NCBI GenBank assembly: GCA_025769875.1
Contig: JAGFNK010000301.1
Coordinates: forward strand, 1-64,000
Source of the DNA: Russula earlei
Lineage: Eukaryota; Basidiomycota; Agaricomycetes; Russulales; Russulaceae
DNA: 64,000 nucleotides
Reading direction: 5' to 3'
Made by a program: the position numbers and the translations under genes. The notes beneath the pieces are model-generated. The model saw only the letters and a program-made list of their open reading frames with translations. It made no database searches and had not been told where the DNA came from. Shown here piece by piece: positions 18,289-27,162 of this stretch (positions are counted from its first letter, which is position 1; every line of letters starts with the position of its first letter).

Positions 18289-18702
18289 TGGTGTACTTCC
18301 GCTTCTTCTCCGGTTATAACTCAACTGTTCCTCCAAAGCCTCCTTCGAAGGGTTTCGGTTAATACTCACGGCCACCTGGAATAATATAATATACAAAACA
18401 ACTGACCCCGCCAGTTCGCCAATAGATATCCAATATCCCCACCAGCTATACACTGCCGCTTTTTGGGGTTGCGATAACTCATAGATCACTTCTACCCTGT
18501 CTCCCTCCTCCAAATGCCGCAAAGGATAGCTGGCATCTACGGTATATGCATCTTTCCCAACGGTAAAGCTCGCTATGGCGCTATCTTTTGTAAGATGGAT
18601 AACAGCAGGTGAGAATTCCCCGTCAAAATAATCCGGCTGCCGGGTAAACAGGATGTAACAAAAGAAACAAACAAGGTAAAGTATGGTAATGGTTTTGTAC
18701 AA
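18284..18702 (-). pseudogene. DUF3592-like membrane protein, frameshift at the 3' end
   Basis: Small membrane protein with two hydrophobic segments (ITILYLVCFFCYILF near the N-terminus and ELAGSVVLYIILFQVAV near the C-terminus) around an extracytoplasmic beta domain (VEVIYELSQPQKAAVYSWW), the layout of DUF3592-like proteins. As read, the frame runs on to 18133 and overlaps the sirtuin gene antisense. One missing base near 18295-18300 would instead give a basic tail (NRR, then KRKYTS) and a stop at 18284, leaving the two convergent genes non-overlapping at 139 residues. I prefer that reading; the run-on tail is encoded by intergenic repeats. Function unknown. Confidence 0.6.
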
Positions 18703-18796
18703 GGCAACGATTTAAAAACGCACAAATGTAATGCGAAACGGTACCCGTTGCATGTAATGCAATATATTTATCCCTGTTTTTATTCAATCGAAATAT

Positions 18797-20575
18797 ATGA
18801 ACACGAACACCTTGGTCGCCATTTGCATCCTTTTCACAGTAACAATAAGCAGCTGCCATATGAATAAACCCCGGAAAGACAATAAAGACTTAGCCGTACT
18901 GCTCGATAAGTACTACGAAGAACGCTTACAGTTATTCCCACTCGAAGCTACCACCAATGGAGATAACCGCTATAACGACAAACTCTATGCAGACTTTACA
19001 GATAGTTACCGCCAGCAACTCAATGGCTTTTATAACAGGTATCTCAGTGGAATAAAACAATTCAAAAGAGAAGAACTCAACGAAAACGATCGTATCAGCT
19101 ACGATATTTTTATAGAGGAAACGAATCTGAATATAGAAGGGCTTACCTATCACGATAATTACTTCCCCTTAAACCAGATCTTCAGTTCACACCTGTTCTT
19201 CGCACAATTGGGTAGTGGTAGCCTGATACAACCTTTTCAAACAGTGCAGGACTACGACAACTGGCTAAAACGGATAGACGGCATTGCCGCATACATGGAT
19301 AGCGCCATTGTATATTTCCGCAAAGGTATTGCCGCCAATACCGTACTACCCAAAGCATTGGTGGTAAAGATGATTCCTCAAATGCAATCCTTCGTAATTA
19401 CAGACGCTACAAAAAGCGTGTTCTACGGCCCCATCACCAACATGCCCGACAGCTTTAGCAGTGCAGACAAAAAAAGATTAACAGAAGCCTATACCAAAGC
19501 CATCACTCAACAATTGATCCCCGCCTATCAAAAAATGGGCGACTTCTTACAAAATGAATACCTGCCAAAAGCACGTACTACCAGCGGCATCAATGGCATT
19601 CCCGGTGGCGATAAATATTATAATTACTGCATTCGCCTCCAAACCACTACCAATAAAACACCGGACGAGATTTATAATACGGGTCTCGCAGAAGTAAAAC
19701 GAATAAGGGATGAAATGGAGAAAACAAAAGCACAGGTAGGTTTCACCGGTACCCTCAATGAGTTCTTCACCTACATGAAAACAGACAAAAAGTTTACCCC
19801 TTATAAAACACCGCAGGAAGTGCTGGACGCTTTTGAACGCATCCACAAAACAATGGAACCGCACCTAAAGCAAATGTTTGGCCACACACCCAAAACACCT
19901 TTTGAAATAAAACAAACAGAAGCTTTTCGCGAAGCAAGCGCCAGCGCCGAATACAACCAGGGCAGTGCCGATGGCAGCAGGCCCGGTATATTCTATGTAC
20001 CTATTATAGATGCCACCAAATTCAACATAACAAGCGGCATGGAGAGTTTGTTCCTGCACGAAGCCATACCCGGCCACCACTACCAGATAAGCCTGCAACA
20101 AGAAAACAATAAACTACCCCAGTTTCGTCGCTTTGGCATCAGCAACGCCTATGCAGAAGGATGGGCTCTCTATTGCGAAAGTCTCGGCAAAGAACTCGGC
20201 CTATATACAGATCCTTATCAATACATGGGCGCTCTGGGCGATGAAATACTCCGCGCCATACGCCTGGTAGTAGACGCAGGATTGCATACCAAAAACATGA
20301 CGCGCGAGGAAGCCATCAAATACATGCTGGATAACCAGCAGATCAGTGAACAACTGGCCACTTCTGAAATTGAACGCTATATGGCAGCCCCCGGGCAGGC
20401 ACTGGGTTATAAGATCGGCTCCTTAAAAATCAGGGAACTGAGAGCCCGTTATGAAAAAGAATTAGGCAGTAAATTCAGGCTCGCCGATTTTCATGATGAA
20501 CTACTAAAAGATGGCAATATGCCATTAGAGGTATTGGAGAAAAAGATGGACGCCTGGGCAGCAAGCGTGAAATAA
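18797..20575 (+). CDS. DUF885 family lipoprotein (putative metallopeptidase)
   Basis: Predicted lipoprotein of 592 residues, lipobox Cys at residue 20 (LFTVTISSC). The rest is a DUF885 domain, a helical family related to zinc carboxypeptidases. Its hallmark HEAIPGHH motif lies near residue 420, with the downstream Glu-containing helix NAYAEGWALYCESLGKELG. The order and spacing match full-length relatives. The substrate is unknown; an envelope peptidase is the best guess. Single-gene unit, convergent with smc. Confidence 0.88.
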   Translation: MNTNTLVAICILFTVTISSCHMNKPRKDNKDLAVLLDKYYEERLQLFPLEATTNGDNRYNDKLYADFTDSYRQQLNGFYNRYLSGIKQFKREELNENDRISYDIFIEETNLNIEGLTYHDNYFPLNQIFSSHLFFAQLGSGSLIQPFQTVQDYDNWLKRIDGIAAYMDSAIVYFRKGIAANTVLPKALVVKMIPQMQSFVITDATKSVFYGPITNMPDSFSSADKKRLTEAYTKAITQQLIPAYQKMGDFLQNEYLPKARTTSGINGIPGGDKYYNYCIRLQTTTNKTPDEIYNTGLAEVKRIRDEMEKTKAQVGFTGTLNEFFTYMKTDKKFTPYKTPQEVLDAFERIHKTMEPHLKQMFGHTPKTPFEIKQTEAFREASASAEYNQGSADGSRPGIFYVPIIDATKFNITSGMESLFLHEAIPGHHYQISLQQENNKLPQFRRFGISNAYAEGWALYCESLGKELGLYTDPYQYMGALGDEILRAIRLVVDAGLHTKNMTREEAIKYMLDNQQISEQLATSEIERYMAAPGQALGYKIGSLKIRELRARYEKELGSKFRLADFHDELLKDGNMPLEVLEKKMDAWAASVK

Positions 20576-20587
20576 CATCATACATAA

Positions 20588-20618
20588 AAAAGGCCAGGAG
20601 CTTACACTCCCGACCCTT
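20588..20618. terminator. Possible weak terminator between convergent genes
   Basis: An imperfect inverted repeat (AAGGCCAGGAG against CTCCCGACCCTT) with A-rich and T-rich flanks lies between the DUF885 and smc stop codons. The stem has several mismatches, so this is only a candidate. Confidence 0.3.
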
Positions 20619-20640
20619 TATTTGTATACCTGTTAAATAC

Positions 20641-23600
20641 TTAATTCAAACTTCTAAAGTCCACCGGTACCAGTTTACTTACACCGGGTTCCTGCATGGT
20701 TACGCCATAGATCACATCTACCGCGCCCATGGTTTGTTTATTGTGTGTGACAATGATGAACTGCGAGTTATCACTAAACTTCTTGATCATTTGTGTGAAC
20801 TTGCCCACATTGGCATCATCCAGTGGCGCATCTACCTCATCCAGTATACAGAACGGAGCTGGCTTGATCAGGTAGATCGCAAACAACAAAGCGGTTGCCG
20901 TTAAGGTCTTCTCACCACCACTTAACTGGGTAATAGAAGAAGGGCGTTTACCCTTTGGCTTGGCAATAATATCAATACCGGTTTCTGCCAGGTTCTCAGG
21001 GTTCACCAATATCATATCCGCAGTATCCTCTTCTGTAAACAATGCCTTGAACACTTTCTGGAAGTTCTCCCTTACCTGGTTAAAAGTATCCAGAAACTGC
21101 TGGTTGGCAGTAGCCTCTACTTCCTGTATGGTCTGCAGCAGGCTTTCCTTGGCATTCACAAGATCATTCTTCTGTTCAAGAATAAAATCATAACGCTTCT
21201 TCATTTCAGTAAACGCCTCAATAGCAGTAGGGTTCACCTCTCCCATATTCTCCATGCGTTTCCGCATCCTGTCGCTGGTAGCCTGTAACTCTTCCAGTGA
21301 ATGGTCTGTAGTACGTGCCTGGTCTAATATCACATCCAGCTCTATCTTAAACTCTACGCTCAGGCGTTCCTTCATACCAGCCAGTTGTAACTTCAGCTCA
21401 TTCAGCTTATCCTTTATAGCGGTCAGCGAATGATCCAGCATCTCTTTGCTTTTCACTTTATGGCGCAACTCGGTCTCTTTCTCCTGTAGGGCATTCCGGA
21501 GATTATAATAAGCCTGGTCCGCTTCATTCAGTTTCTTCTCCTCCTCCTCTTTCTTGCGCATCAATGTCAGCAATACCTCTTCACTTTCTACCAGCGCGGT
21601 TTCGCCACCTTCAATATCTGTAGCCGCTTCTGCCAGTTGTGTGGTATTATTATCGATCTGTACATGCAGGTCATTCAACTGGTTCTGCTTAAAAGTAAGT
21701 TCCTGTTGTAAAGCAGTGATCTTGCTCTGCTGTCGCGTCAACTGCAAATTGTTCTCATTATATTGTGCAGAGGCAAACTGGTAATCCTGCTCTGCCAGCT
21801 GGTAATCCTGCTCTATCAATTGTAACTGCCCCACTGTTTCCTGTAGTTCTGCATTCAATGCCAGCAAGGCATCCCGGGTTTCTGCAATAGCATCCTGCTC
21901 GTCTTCCAGCCTAACCTGCAGGTCTTCCAGGCGTTGGTTGGCATTGGCCTGTGCAGCCTGTGTATTTTCTATTTTGTTCTTCGCAGCAAATACCTGGTTG
22001 GTCAATTGATTGATCTCGTTCTCTGTTTGCTTGATCACGTTCTCTTTCAACTGCTCGTTATAACCAATCACGCGGTTGTGCATGGTCTGTATCTCGCTCT
22101 TAAGCGATTGCACTACTGCATCCTGTAATACGATCTCATCATGCAGCTTTTCAAGATTCTTGGCACGGCCTATCTTCTTACCCTCAAACAATCCTACACT
22201 ACCACCTGTTAAGGTATAACGGCCTTTTACATACTTACCCGTTTTCTCCAGTATAATGGCATTACCATTACCCGCACTGCTCAAAGCTTCTTCGTTCTCT
22301 GCTATATATACATTCCCTAAAAGATAGGTAGCCAGTTTACTGTATTGATCATCTACTTCTATCACATCCATTGCTTTAATGGTATGTGCCGGCTGGGGCG
22401 TATTAACCGCAGCATCGCTCAACTGTTCCAGTATAAAGAAATTGGCCTTGCCTTTCTTATGCTCATCCAGTAATTGCACGGCCTGTAACCCCTCCTGCAG
22501 ATCATTTACTACATAGTAGTTGAGATATGGCTCCAGTACATTCTCCACGGCAGTACGGTACGCTTCATTTACATAGATGATATCCGACAATATAGGAGAA
22601 GCGCTGTTCCAGTTAGGGTTCTTATGAAGGAACTTAACACTTTCAGGATAACCCTCCATAGAATCGATCAGGCTTTTCAGCAAAGCATATTCATTGCGCT
22701 TGGCATCCAGCTTGCGGCTTTCATCAGCCATCTGGTTGCGAAGGGCTTCCAGTTGCTGCTGCGTTTCCAGTATATTTTGCTTGGTAGCCTCATGCTGTTC
22801 CTGTAATTGTTGCAGGTCGGTACGTTTGTTATCCAGCAAAGCTTCTTTATCGGCCAGCTCGTTTTCCAGTTGTTGCAATTGGTATTGCCTGTTCTGTTGC
22901 TCCTCCTGTAACTGTGCAGCAGCACGTTGTATGTTCTGGATAGAAGTGTCCGCAACCGCTACCTTCTTCTCCGCATCAAACTGGCTGCGTTGTATTTGCT
23001 GATGTTTGCCGCGCAAAGCATCTACCTCACCCCTCTTCTCATCAAATATCCGGCGCTTATCATCAATGTCCTGTTTGGCATTCGCCACTTTAAACTGTAG
23101 CTCCTGCAAGCTGGTTTCTTCTGTAGAAACCTGTAACTGGGTATATTGAATAGAATCGCCCAGGTTCTTTAATTGCCCCTCTGCTTTTTGCAAAAAGTCT
23201 TTCAGGCTATTCTCTTTCTCTTTAAGGTAATGTAGTTTTTGTGTAGCCAGGTTTTTCTCATTCTCGCGGGTACGTACGGTTTGCTGCAATTCATTGAATT
23301 CGTATTGCATGCTCTGCAGGGCGCGTTCCTTTTCTATAAAGCCTACTTTCTCCTGTTCTACTGCGGCTTCTTCAGTAGCGATCTCAGCCTCAAGGCGAAG
23401 CCGTTTGTCGGTTTCTGTATCCTGCTGTTCATTCAGGTCTTTATAGGTAATATTAAAGCCTTCCAATGCTGCTTTTGCCAGCTCTACGGCGATCTCTTTG
23501 TATTCCTTTTTGATCTCGTAATACTTCTCCGCTTTCTTTGCCTGGTTCTCTAAGGTCTTTAACTGGTTATTGATCTCGAATAAAAGGTCCTCAATACGGG

Positions 23601-24165
23601 CAAGGTCCTGCTCGGTAGCATCTAATTTATTCTTGGCTTCTTTCTTTCTTGTTTTATAGATGGTGATACCGGCAGCCTGTTCCAACATCCGGCGGCGGCT
23701 GTTCTCCTTGTCTTTGATAATATCATCCACCATGCCCAATTCTATAATAGCATAGCTATCGGTACTTACACCGGTATCCAGGAAAAGATTGTGAATGTCT
23801 TTCAGGCGGCAGCTCACATCATTCAGGCGGTATTCGCTCTCGCCATTCTTATAAAAGCGGCGGGTTACAGTAACAGTACTGAACTCTGTAGGCAGGAGGT
23901 TTTTGGTATTTTCAAAAGTAAGGCTCACCTCAGCCAGCCCACTCGCGCTACGTGTTTTGGAACCATTGAACACCAATGCCTCCAGGTTTTCGCTTCGCAA
24001 GGCAGATATCTTTTGCTCACCAATTACCCAACGAATGCTATCAATAATATTGCTCTTACCGCAGCCATTGGGCCCGATGATGCCGGTAATCCCCTCGTCA
24101 AAACTGACAATGGTCTTATCCGCAAAACTTTTAAACCCTTTGATCTCTAATGATTTTAATCTCAC
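20641..24165 (-). CDS. smc: Chromosome segregation protein SMC
   Basis: SMC ATPase of 1174 residues, the condensin core that organises and segregates the chromosome. The N-terminal head has Walker A (GPNGCGKSNIIDS, near residue 32). Two long coiled coils flank a hinge at about residues 505-660 (SPILSDIIYVNEAYRTAVEN, GRYTLTGGSVGLFEGKKIG). The C-terminal head has the ABC signature (ITQLSGGEKTLTATALLFA) and Walker B (PFCILDEVDAPLDDANVGKF). The start is GTG, with a GGAGG site five bases upstream. The gene is intact over 3.5 kb although neighbours carry frameshifts. No ScpA/ScpB gene is nearby. Confidence 0.97.
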   Translation of the reverse strand: MRLKSLEIKGFKSFADKTIVSFDEGITGIIGPNGCGKSNIIDSIRWVIGEQKISALRSENLEALVFNGSKTRSASGLAEVSLTFENTKNLLPTEFSTVTVTRRFYKNGESEYRLNDVSCRLKDIHNLFLDTGVSTDSYAIIELGMVDDIIKDKENSRRRMLEQAAGITIYKTRKKEAKNKLDATEQDLARIEDLLFEINNQLKTLENQAKKAEKYYEIKKEYKEIAVELAKAALEGFNITYKDLNEQQDTETDKRLRLEAEIATEEAAVEQEKVGFIEKERALQSMQYEFNELQQTVRTRENEKNLATQKLHYLKEKENSLKDFLQKAEGQLKNLGDSIQYTQLQVSTEETSLQELQFKVANAKQDIDDKRRIFDEKRGEVDALRGKHQQIQRSQFDAEKKVAVADTSIQNIQRAAAQLQEEQQNRQYQLQQLENELADKEALLDNKRTDLQQLQEQHEATKQNILETQQQLEALRNQMADESRKLDAKRNEYALLKSLIDSMEGYPESVKFLHKNPNWNSASPILSDIIYVNEAYRTAVENVLEPYLNYYVVNDLQEGLQAVQLLDEHKKGKANFFILEQLSDAAVNTPQPAHTIKAMDVIEVDDQYSKLATYLLGNVYIAENEEALSSAGNGNAIILEKTGKYVKGRYTLTGGSVGLFEGKKIGRAKNLEKLHDEIVLQDAVVQSLKSEIQTMHNRVIGYNEQLKENVIKQTENEINQLTNQVFAAKNKIENTQAAQANANQRLEDLQVRLEDEQDAIAETRDALLALNAELQETVGQLQLIEQDYQLAEQDYQFASAQYNENNLQLTRQQSKITALQQELTFKQNQLNDLHVQIDNNTTQLAEAATDIEGGETALVESEEVLLTLMRKKEEEEKKLNEADQAYYNLRNALQEKETELRHKVKSKEMLDHSLTAIKDKLNELKLQLAGMKERLSVEFKIELDVILDQARTTDHSLEELQATSDRMRKRMENMGEVNPTAIEAFTEMKKRYDFILEQKNDLVNAKESLLQTIQEVEATANQQFLDTFNQVRENFQKVFKALFTEEDTADMILVNPENLAETGIDIIAKPKGKRPSSITQLSGGEKTLTATALLFAIYLIKPAPFCILDEVDAPLDDANVGKFTQMIKKFSDNSQFIIVTHNKQTMGAVDVIYGVTMQEPGVSKLVPVDFRSLN

Positions 24166-24175
24166 TTAATCCTCC
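24163..24175 (-). promoter_or_regulatory. Shine-Dalgarno site and GTG start of smc
   Basis: On the minus strand GGAGG (24171-24175) precedes GTG (24163-24165) by five bases. A strong Shine-Dalgarno site is unusual for Bacteroidota and supports the GTG as the true start. Confidence 0.7.
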
Positions 24176-24466
24176 ATTTTAGTACCTGCGAACATACGGC
24201 TTTACAGGTACAAATAGTGATGTGTGAAAAATGCTGTGGAGAAGTAGTGAGAAACACAAGAGAAAAAATAGCCCTAACGGCTGGCAACAGGAAATAAATA
24301 GCAATAACAGGCACTAACTAGTTGTTTTTCAGTAAAATATCAGTTACAGGTTGCCGGTTACTGGTTACCAGTACCTATAACCTGGAAGTAATAACCGGAA
24401 ACTAGCAACAAGAAACTGGAAACCAGCAACTTACAACCGGAAACCAGCAACCTGCAGCCAAACAAA
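24176..24466. other. Gene-free stretch upstream of smc, mostly repeats
   Basis: No credible gene. The right-hand part is the long heptamer array at 24341-24459. The left-hand 165 bases should contain the smc promoter, but I see no good TAnnTTTG box. Confidence 0.5.
24341..24459. repeat. Long heptamer array, 17 units, with an internal inversion
   Basis: The 119 bases divide exactly into 17 heptamers. The first four read CAGTTAC, AGGTTGC, CGGTTAC, TGGTTAC (NGGTTAC type). A transition unit CAGTACC follows, then twelve that mostly fit NNNAACY (TATAACC, AATAACC, GGAAACT, AGCAACA, GGAAACC, AGCAACT, TACAACC and so on), the complementary orientation. The last 63 bases also form three 21-base superunits beginning GGAAAC. 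Confidence 0.8.
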
Positions 24467-24491
24467 AAGCCGCCCCTAACCGGGACGGCTT
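24467..24491 (-). terminator. Terminator of the 24.5-25.2 kb lipoprotein gene
   Basis: Stem AAGCCG-C-CCC against GGG-A-CGGCTT with one internal mismatch and a short loop. On the minus strand it is followed by TTTTTGTTT. It lies about 50 bases after the lipoprotein stop. Confidence 0.75.
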
Positions 24492-24542
24492 AATTATTTT
24501 CCTTAAATACAAGGTTACTAATTTGTCTGAGATCTAAAGACC

Positions 24543-25169
24543 TTAATTATACATCCTGGCCGTAAAGCTACCAGCTGTAATGGAATGCTTGTTAGAGTAT
24601 GTAAACAGGAGCTGCGTATAGTCAGAAGACACAGCAGTATAATATGTATCACCCTTTACAGTACCCTTAACCCAATTGGCATCAATTGAAGTGATCACTA
24701 CCTGTACCGCATTAGCAGTAGAAGGATTTACCTGGGCTGCAGTTAATATACCCTCATAAGCAGGAGCAATAATACCGCCCATAAAACCCTGGAAATAAGT
24801 AGAAGGGTTATTAATACTGTCTACAGGTACATAAATACCATAAGTGTAAAAGTTAGTGCTGGAAGTTTCTGCGTATGTACCGGCAACTACAGATCCTGTA
24901 GATTTAGCAGGAGCAACAGAGAATACCATAACATCACCTTTGCTTGTTTTAGCATATAAGTGAAGCGCCTTAGAAACGGTAGTGGTTGTTTGTGTTTGTT
25001 GAACAGTGTCCATTAACCAGAAACCTTCTAAATTAGCCGTATCAATTGCTGTAACGGTTCCATCAACTGTCACTGACATTTGACTTGCAGTTGTTCCCCC
25101 ACCCGAATCTTTTGAACAGGATGTAAAATAGACCAGCACTACCAGGGACATCAATAATGTTCTTTTCAT
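24543..25169 (-). CDS. Uncharacterised lipoprotein (DUF6252-like)
   Basis: Predicted lipoprotein of 208 residues: lipobox (MKRTLLMSLVVLVYFTSC), a Gly/Thr linker, then a beta-rich domain with strand pairs (MSVTVDGTVTAIDTANLEGF, ALHLYAKTSKGDVMVFSVAP, GTYAETSSTNFYTYGIYVP, VVITSIDANWVKGTVKGDTY). The plan of an N-terminal MSVTVDG strand and a C-terminal KGTVKGD strand resembles the DUF6252-type surface lipoproteins of Bacteroidota; that assignment is from general resemblance. It has its own candidate promoter and terminator, so it is a single-gene unit. Confidence 0.7.
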   Translation of the reverse strand: MKRTLLMSLVVLVYFTSCSKDSGGGTTASQMSVTVDGTVTAIDTANLEGFWLMDTVQQTQTTTTVSKALHLYAKTSKGDVMVFSVAPAKSTGSVVAGTYAETSSTNFYTYGIYVPVDSINNPSTYFQGFMGGIIAPAYEGILTAAQVNPSTANAVQVVITSIDANWVKGTVKGDTYYTAVSSDYTQLLFTYSNKHSITAGSFTARMYN

Positions 25170-25259
25170 TTGTTTGTTTTAAAATTTAATTATTAAATAG
25201 CGTCAAATCCCTGTGCGAGGACTGTGGGGTAGGTAGGCAATCTCTCACAGGTTTTAGAG

Positions 25260-25267
25260 CAAATATA
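25260..25267 (-). promoter_or_regulatory. Candidate -7 box (TATATTTG) of the lipoprotein gene
   Basis: The minus strand reads TATATTTG, an exact match to the Bacteroidota -7 consensus TAnnTTTG, about 90 bases before the ATG at 25169. There is no clear TTG at the -33 position, so the call is moderate. Confidence 0.45.
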
Positions 25268-25728
25268 TAAATAAAGAGCTTGTTTCTTTTAAAAATGCTG
25301 CCCGAAAAAAAATAATTGTTAATGTTTCCCGGTGACAACCACCAACATACGCAGCAAACCCATAAGAAACCACAGGAAACAGCCTTAAAAGGTAACATGA
25401 TAAAAATGATGTATGTACAAAAACTTCCCGAATAATCGCCCTCTCACTACTCTATAATATTATAAGGTATCAATTATCATCAACCATAAAACCACGGCAT
25501 TTTTCTTTACGTAATTATTAATACCAGGCAACGCTAAAATAAAAAATAATAACCCCTGCTATGCCCAGGCTTGTACAAGGGCAAAGGTGGTAAAAGTCAA
25601 TATGGCTAAATGGTATGAACGGAAAGCTTTTTGCCACAAAATTCTAACAAGGCATTAGCTCGAACAGATTCCATTTCGTAATTTTAGCAAAGACATTTAA
25701 TCCGTCCCGTGTTAAACCCAATCATCCT
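25268..25728. other. Gene-free, AT-rich stretch
   Basis: About 460 bases with no open frame that looks coding on either strand and no strong hairpin. It separates the lipoprotein promoter from the decayed locus that follows. I see nothing further in it. Confidence 0.5.
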
Positions 25729-26111
25729 ATGAGTAACCGTATCCTCACGTACTATGGTGATTTTAAGATACCGAAGTAAGTACCATCGCCTGCAATATGG
25801 TAGCCCGTTTAACGGGCAATGCCGATTTCATTTTTACAGATAACGAGCTGGATAACCTGGCAACCGCAAGCGCTGATTTCAACGTCAAATTAAGCCTTGC
25901 AAGAACCGGCGATATCATGTCCATTCGCGTCAAGAATGAAGCATTACATGTATTGCTCGCCGCCTTAAGTACTATTTCCATACAAATACACCTGCAGGCA
26001 AAAGGGGATATGGCAAAGCTGGCCGGTACCGGTGGGGTACTGGCTCAAAAACCGGTGTACCATAGTATGGTGTATTACAACACCACCAGTACAAACTCTT
26101 TTTTTCAATAA
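25729..26111 (+). pseudogene. Uncharacterised small protein, one frameshift
   Basis: A frame opening MSNRILTYYGDFKIP stops after 16 codons. The adjacent frame carries on as EVSTIACNMVARLTGNADF, ASADFNVKLSLARTG, ALHVLLAALSTISIQIHLQA and GDMAKLAGTGGVLAQKPV to 26111. One missing base near 25771-25773 joins them into about 127 residues. The TGNADF motif followed by a helix and an ALxxLLxxL helix recalls the N-terminal helical domain of a widespread Bacteroidota protein type that usually carries a fibronectin-like C-terminal half, which I cannot find here. Function unknown. Confidence 0.5.
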
Positions 26112-26271
26112 ACGAATTATCTCCCTGTTCAACCCTTAACAACTCTCTAGCCGCCCGGAGCCTTACCTGTGTCGTGTTTTCAGTGCTTTAGCGACACTTG
26201 TCATGGCTTGGGCGGAAGGAGTTAACCCATACTCATTTTCCCTACTGTAATAACCCTTAAAAAACATTCCC

Positions 26272-26761
26272 ATGACACGGAAACAGGAAAGGTATGCCGG
26301 TGGTAAAGTCACCAGGACAAGAAAGATATGCCTCAGCTCCTCGCAATCCACACACCTGCACGCCGTGTTAGGTGCCAAAAAATTTGGGCGCATAGTTGCA
26401 CCCAGGGGCCCTCGCGTAAAAGAAGATGGTATCGTAGTGATGGTCTGCACCCATCACCGGTTACAAGAACCTATTTTTCAAAGATGTTCTGCGTTACTAC
26501 CGATACATTTCCTTACCGGCATCGGGGCAGGTATAAAATGCACTATCGCTGTATTGTATAATACAGGATAACCTGGCTGGAGCAGTCGTTGGGTATAATA
26601 AGATAAAAGATGTAAAAAGCGGTTTTTCATAACTGCTACATGGTAAAACCTTTATCACGTTGGAGTACCCACGGCTGCGCGGGTATAAATCTTACCAGGT
26701 AGGCATGATATTGGCATCTTGCGTCATCAAAGAACCGGGGGTTTGGAACACCGTACTTTAA
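26272..26761 (+). pseudogene. Decayed gene, unknown function
   Basis: No single frame spans the stretch, but coding-like segments follow each other on the plus strand. They are MTRKQERYAGGKVTRTRKIC and KKFGRIVAPRGPRVKEDGI; then LTGIGAGIKCTIAVLYNTG; then DNLAGAVVGYNKIKDVKSGF; then TFITLEYPRLRGYKSYQVGM and VIKEPGVWNTVL, ending at a TAA at 26759-26761. At least two single-base shifts are needed (about 26569-26572 and 26625-26630), perhaps more in the middle. A large hairpin follows 45 bases later, as expected after a gene. It may belong with the small gene at 25729. I do not recognise the family. Confidence 0.35.
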
Positions 26762-26805
26762 AAGTAGCTCTTTTTCCAACTGCCCCCTTCCATATAGTTA
26801 TCAAC

Positions 26806-26849
26806 ATACATGCAGAAAGGGGCGCAATTGCGCCCCTTTCTGCATGTAT
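26806..26849. terminator. 44-base perfect palindrome, terminator-like
   Basis: The two 22-base arms (ATACATGCAGAAAGGGGCGCAA and its exact complement) meet without a loop at 26827/26828. It lies 45 bases after the decayed gene ending at 26761, so it may be that gene's old terminator. There is no T-run after it on the plus strand. Confidence 0.6.
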
Positions 26850-27162
26850 TCCCGCATTTAGCTGGTAATCAAACGCTTCATACTTGCAACCTGCAACTTC
26901 CCTGGTCGTCCTCATTCGTACAATTCGCGGCCCTCTACTCTCTCCTGAAACCTGGCAGGTCAAAAGGCAAAAGTCCAACGTAAGTCCGTCGCAATTCCGT
27001 CATAACTCCGTCGCAAGTCCGTCACAGCAAGGGCGCTAACTGTGTGCTATAAGGGTGCTACCTAACCCTATCCTCCTCCACCCCTTTTCCCTCTCTGCGC
27101 TTTTGCGTGAAACCCATTTTCCCAGTTCACCACGTACAACTTTTTCTTATTTTCATACCGCA
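26850..27162. other. Gene-free stretch with repeats upstream of the DUF3857 gene
   Basis: About 310 bases with no credible gene. It holds the 11-base array at 26971-27025 and a copy of the dispersed element CTCTGCGCTTTTGCGTGAAAC at about 27093-27113, plus the upstream region of the next gene. Confidence 0.5.
26971..27025. repeat. 11-base tandem array, five units
   Basis: AAGTCCAACGT, AAGTCCGTCGC, AATTCCGTCAT, AACTCCGTCGC, AAGTCCGTCAC: five units of exactly 11 bases sharing AANTCCGTC. Same period as the arrays at 62468-62511 and 62570-62624. Confidence 0.8.

Noticed and set aside
24341..24459. CRISPR array
   Set aside because: The repeats are contiguous 7-base units with no unique spacers and no cas genes nearby.
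26727..26978. A minus-strand open frame of 83 codons
   Set aside because: It reads through the 44-base palindrome and a repeat region and has no protein-like features.
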